Shown here: one piece after another, positions 62,801 to 64,000 of the stretch | How the letters are laid out: each line of letters begins with the position of its first letter | How positions within the stretch are numbered: position 1 is the first letter of the stretch | Source: Natronobacterium texcoconense | GTDB taxonomy: Archaea; Halobacteriota; Halobacteria; Halobacteriales; Natrialbaceae | Length of the DNA stretch: 64,000 bases | Assembly (NCBI RefSeq): GCF_900104065.1 | Contig: NZ_FNLC01000007.1 | Coordinates: 1-64,000 of the forward strand | Reading direction: 5' to 3' | Position numbers and translations under genes: made by a program | The notes under the pieces: generated by a model | Database searches by the model: none | Seen by the model: only the letters and a program-made list of their open reading frames with translations | What the model was told of the DNA's origin: nothing

Positions 62801-63028
62801 CCCGCTGGTGGACCGAGTGTTCGAATATATGATATAGGATTTATATTTCTGGATTACACGTCTCTTCCCTATCGAGATTCATTCGGGATTTTCGGGCCGA
62901 ATACGACTCGAGAAGCCTGTAGAGTTTCTCACACGATTGGCGATAACAATTATCTGTTCTCCGAATAGTTCCTCGCCTAGCCAAAACTCGCCGTCGCTGA
63001 TGGCGAGGACGCTTGGACAGGATACACG

Positions 63029-63187
63029 ATGGTGCTCGAAACGTTCATTCCGGATCGGATTCGCAACCAGTATAGTGAAAAAACCATCACAGCGGTCGGC
63101 TGCGTACTGGCCGAAATCGGGCGGGTCGACGATAGCAGCCAGCAGATCACGTGGATGGCTGACGGGACCAGGGGTGGTTGTGCGTGA
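63029..63187 (+). CDS. Truncated rhodopsin-transducer-like N-terminal peptide (52 aa)
   Basis: The reading frame gives MVLETFIPDRIRNQYSEK, which matches the juxtamembrane N-terminus of haloarchaeal rhodopsin transducers (pattern P-x-R-(I/V)-R-x-x-Y-x-x-K, as in HtrII). Where the first membrane helix should follow, the sequence instead reads ITAVGCVLAEIGRVDDSS and ends. Its TGA overlaps the GTG of the opsin-like gene by 4 bases (GTGA), as in htrII-sopII operons. It is either a transducer with a large internal deletion or a new short partner. Confidence 0.6.
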   Translation: MVLETFIPDRIRNQYSEKTITAVGCVLAEIGRVDDSSQQITWMADGTRGGCA

Positions 63188-63918
63188 TCGAATTCCTCTC
63201 GGCGCACCTGATGCAACTCACGGGCGTCATTCTCGGGTTGATCACCCTGATATTCGTCGGCTGGACGCGTCTCCTCCCGGCCACGAGTCGACAGTTCGGG
63301 TACGCGGTCGCGACGGCAGCCGGTGCGATGGCCGTCGTCTATCTGGCGACGGCACCGCTCCAACAGGTGCTCGGGATCGGCGAGGACCCGATCCGCTTCC
63401 TGGGATACACGGCGATGTGGATCCCGTTCGTGCTCGTCATCGGCGCGATCGCCGGTGCCAGCAAGCAGCTGATTCTGGGGCTACTCGGCGTGGTCCTGAC
63501 GCGCGTGTGGGTGACGTACTTCGCCGGCTTCCTCGATGGAATCGCCATGATACTTGCATCGCTTACCCCGTTCGTGTTGCTCGTGGTCGGCATCTTCCTG
63601 TTGTACGGGCCATTCGAGCGGGCGGCAAACGAACAATCTCCCGCACGGTCGCTCCTGTACAGCAAACTCGCGAATCTGGTCGTCCTTGCGTGGATGGGAC
63701 TCGTTGCGAACGGGCTTATCGCTGCCTTCCAACTGGTCGACGATTTCGTTGGGGGGGTCGTTCTGGTCTACGTCGAGATCATCCTCGTAGTCGGCTTCGG
63801 CGCGCTCGTCCTCCGGAACGCCGACGCACTCGAGGACGTATCGACTGGGCTGCTCTCGTTCGATGAGGATGCCTCCGTTCCCACGGAACCGGCCGAAACC
63901 CAGACTACTGGCGACTGA
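63184..63918 (+). CDS. Opsin-like seven-helix protein lacking the retinal lysine
   Basis: A 244-residue protein with seven helices (about 10-28, 38-58, 71-91, 94-115, 119-142, 158-181 and 189-211). Similarity to sensory rhodopsins is clear in helices E to G: LLYGPFERAANEQSP, SLLYSKLANLVVLAW and VYVEIILVVGFGALVL. The last aligns with SRII VYLDLVTKVGFG, so the Schiff-base Lys is V202 and the counterion Asp is E198. Helix C keeps R71, but the Asp position (R+3) is G74. It cannot bind retinal in the usual way. GTG start, coupled to the upstream peptide. Confidence 0.82.
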   Translation: MIEFLSAHLMQLTGVILGLITLIFVGWTRLLPATSRQFGYAVATAAGAMAVVYLATAPLQQVLGIGEDPIRFLGYTAMWIPFVLVIGAIAGASKQLILGLLGVVLTRVWVTYFAGFLDGIAMILASLTPFVLLVVGIFLLYGPFERAANEQSPARSLLYSKLANLVVLAWMGLVANGLIAAFQLVDDFVGGVVLVYVEIILVVGFGALVLRNADALEDVSTGLLSFDEDASVPTEPAETQTTGD

Positions 63919-63956
63919 CGGCGAGACGAGCGACTTTTTCGCGACGACTCACAGTC

Positions 63957-64000
63957 CTACTCGACGACGTGTTCCGTATCGTACGAGCCTAGCCGTCGCA
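63957..64000 (-). CDS. C-terminal end of a minus-strand gene, partial
   Basis: The last 14 codons before a TAG (63957-63959) read RRLGSYDTEHVVE, a C-terminus seen in haloarchaeal soluble proteins. The gene continues beyond the window and cannot be named. It is convergent with the opsin-like gene. Its DNA is repeated imperfectly at 62615-62655. Confidence 0.45.
   Translation of the reverse strand, partial: RRLGSYDTEHVVE

Larger units (their letters stand above)
62511..63028. other. 518-base AT-richer region with gene remnant, no intact gene
   Basis: From about 62820 the sequence is AT-rich (GATATAGGATTTATATTTC). It includes a minus-strand remnant at 62630-62800 described separately. Possible TATA elements for the opsin-like operon lie here (TATATGATATAGG near 62826, GATAACAATTATC near 62942), but none is at leaderless distance from the 63029 start, so a leader of some length is likely. 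Confidence 0.5.

Noticed and set aside
62886-63110. Minus-strand open stretch opposite the transducer-like peptide (includes GEFWLGEELFGEQ)
   Set aside because: It reads smoothly but has no plausible start codon, overlaps the coupled plus-strand frame codon for codon, and a run of this length without a stop is not improbable by chance.
1-64000. CRISPR arrays, rRNA and tRNA genes
   Set aside because: No regularly spaced identical repeats, no conserved rRNA segments and no complete cloverleaf were found on either strand by reading. A covariance search could still reveal an intron-containing tRNA.

Overview
The window is chromosomal DNA from a haloarchaeon, most likely of the Natrialba/Haloterrigena/Natrinema group. 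The genes are GC-rich, the proteins are strongly acidic, secreted proteins carry twin-arginine or LAGC-type lipoprotein signals, and many genes have a TATA element about 25 to 35 bases before the start codon with no leader. Several families are typical of haloarchaea (HTH_10 bacterio-opsin-activator-like regulator, fused TRAP-TAXI permease, stand-alone Cas4-like protein).

Layout. 1-1834: right part of an IS200/IS605-type transposon (tnpA fragment, DUF2080-like protein, intact TnpB, terminal hairpin) lying against the 3' end of a coiled-coil gene that overlaps hisI. 3.5-8.1 kb: small membrane protein, AbrB-like regulator, acetyltransferase, lipoprotein, CPBP protease, serA. 8.2-13.8 kb: an oligopeptide/nickel-type ABC operon whose two ATPases are fused. 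14.1-21.9 kb: decayed membrane gene, EamA exporter, MscS channel, UspA, cyclase-family hydrolase, serB, HTH_10 regulator, exported amidohydrolase, small membrane protein. 21.9-30.6 kb: metY-metX, GT87-like membrane protein, hisB, zinc-ribbon protein, ACT protein, YigZ. 30.6-37.5 kb: TRAP-TAXI operon and an S9 peptidase. 37.6-44.9 kb: small membrane proteins, upp, DUF5828-like protein, polar amino acid ABC operon, phosphate permease. 45-53.9 kb: AT-rich islet, CorC/CNNM protein, glutaredoxin-like plus cysteine-free peroxiredoxin-fold pair, Sua5/YrdC, Cas4-like protein, heterodisulfide-reductase-like membrane oxidoreductase. 54-58.3 kb: AT-rich lipoprotein, an antitoxin-like remnant, a VapBC pair, two membrane regulators or proteins. 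58.3-64 kb: leuS, Hsp20, Bcp, SpoIIAA-like protein, then an opsin-like gene.

Most genes are housekeeping (His, Ser and Met biosynthesis, uracil salvage, tRNA charging and t6A) or transport. The most unusual item is at 63.0-63.9 kb. A seven-helix protein clearly related to sensory rhodopsins has valine where the retinal-binding lysine should be. It overlaps by 4 bases a 52-residue reading frame that looks like the N-terminus of a rhodopsin transducer, the same gene order as htrII-sopII. There are also two families of intergenic palindromic repeats: an 88-bp element bounded by CTAG (four copies) and an 80-bp palindrome (two copies). Several copies begin exactly at the stop codon of the preceding gene. 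No rRNA, tRNA or CRISPR array was seen.
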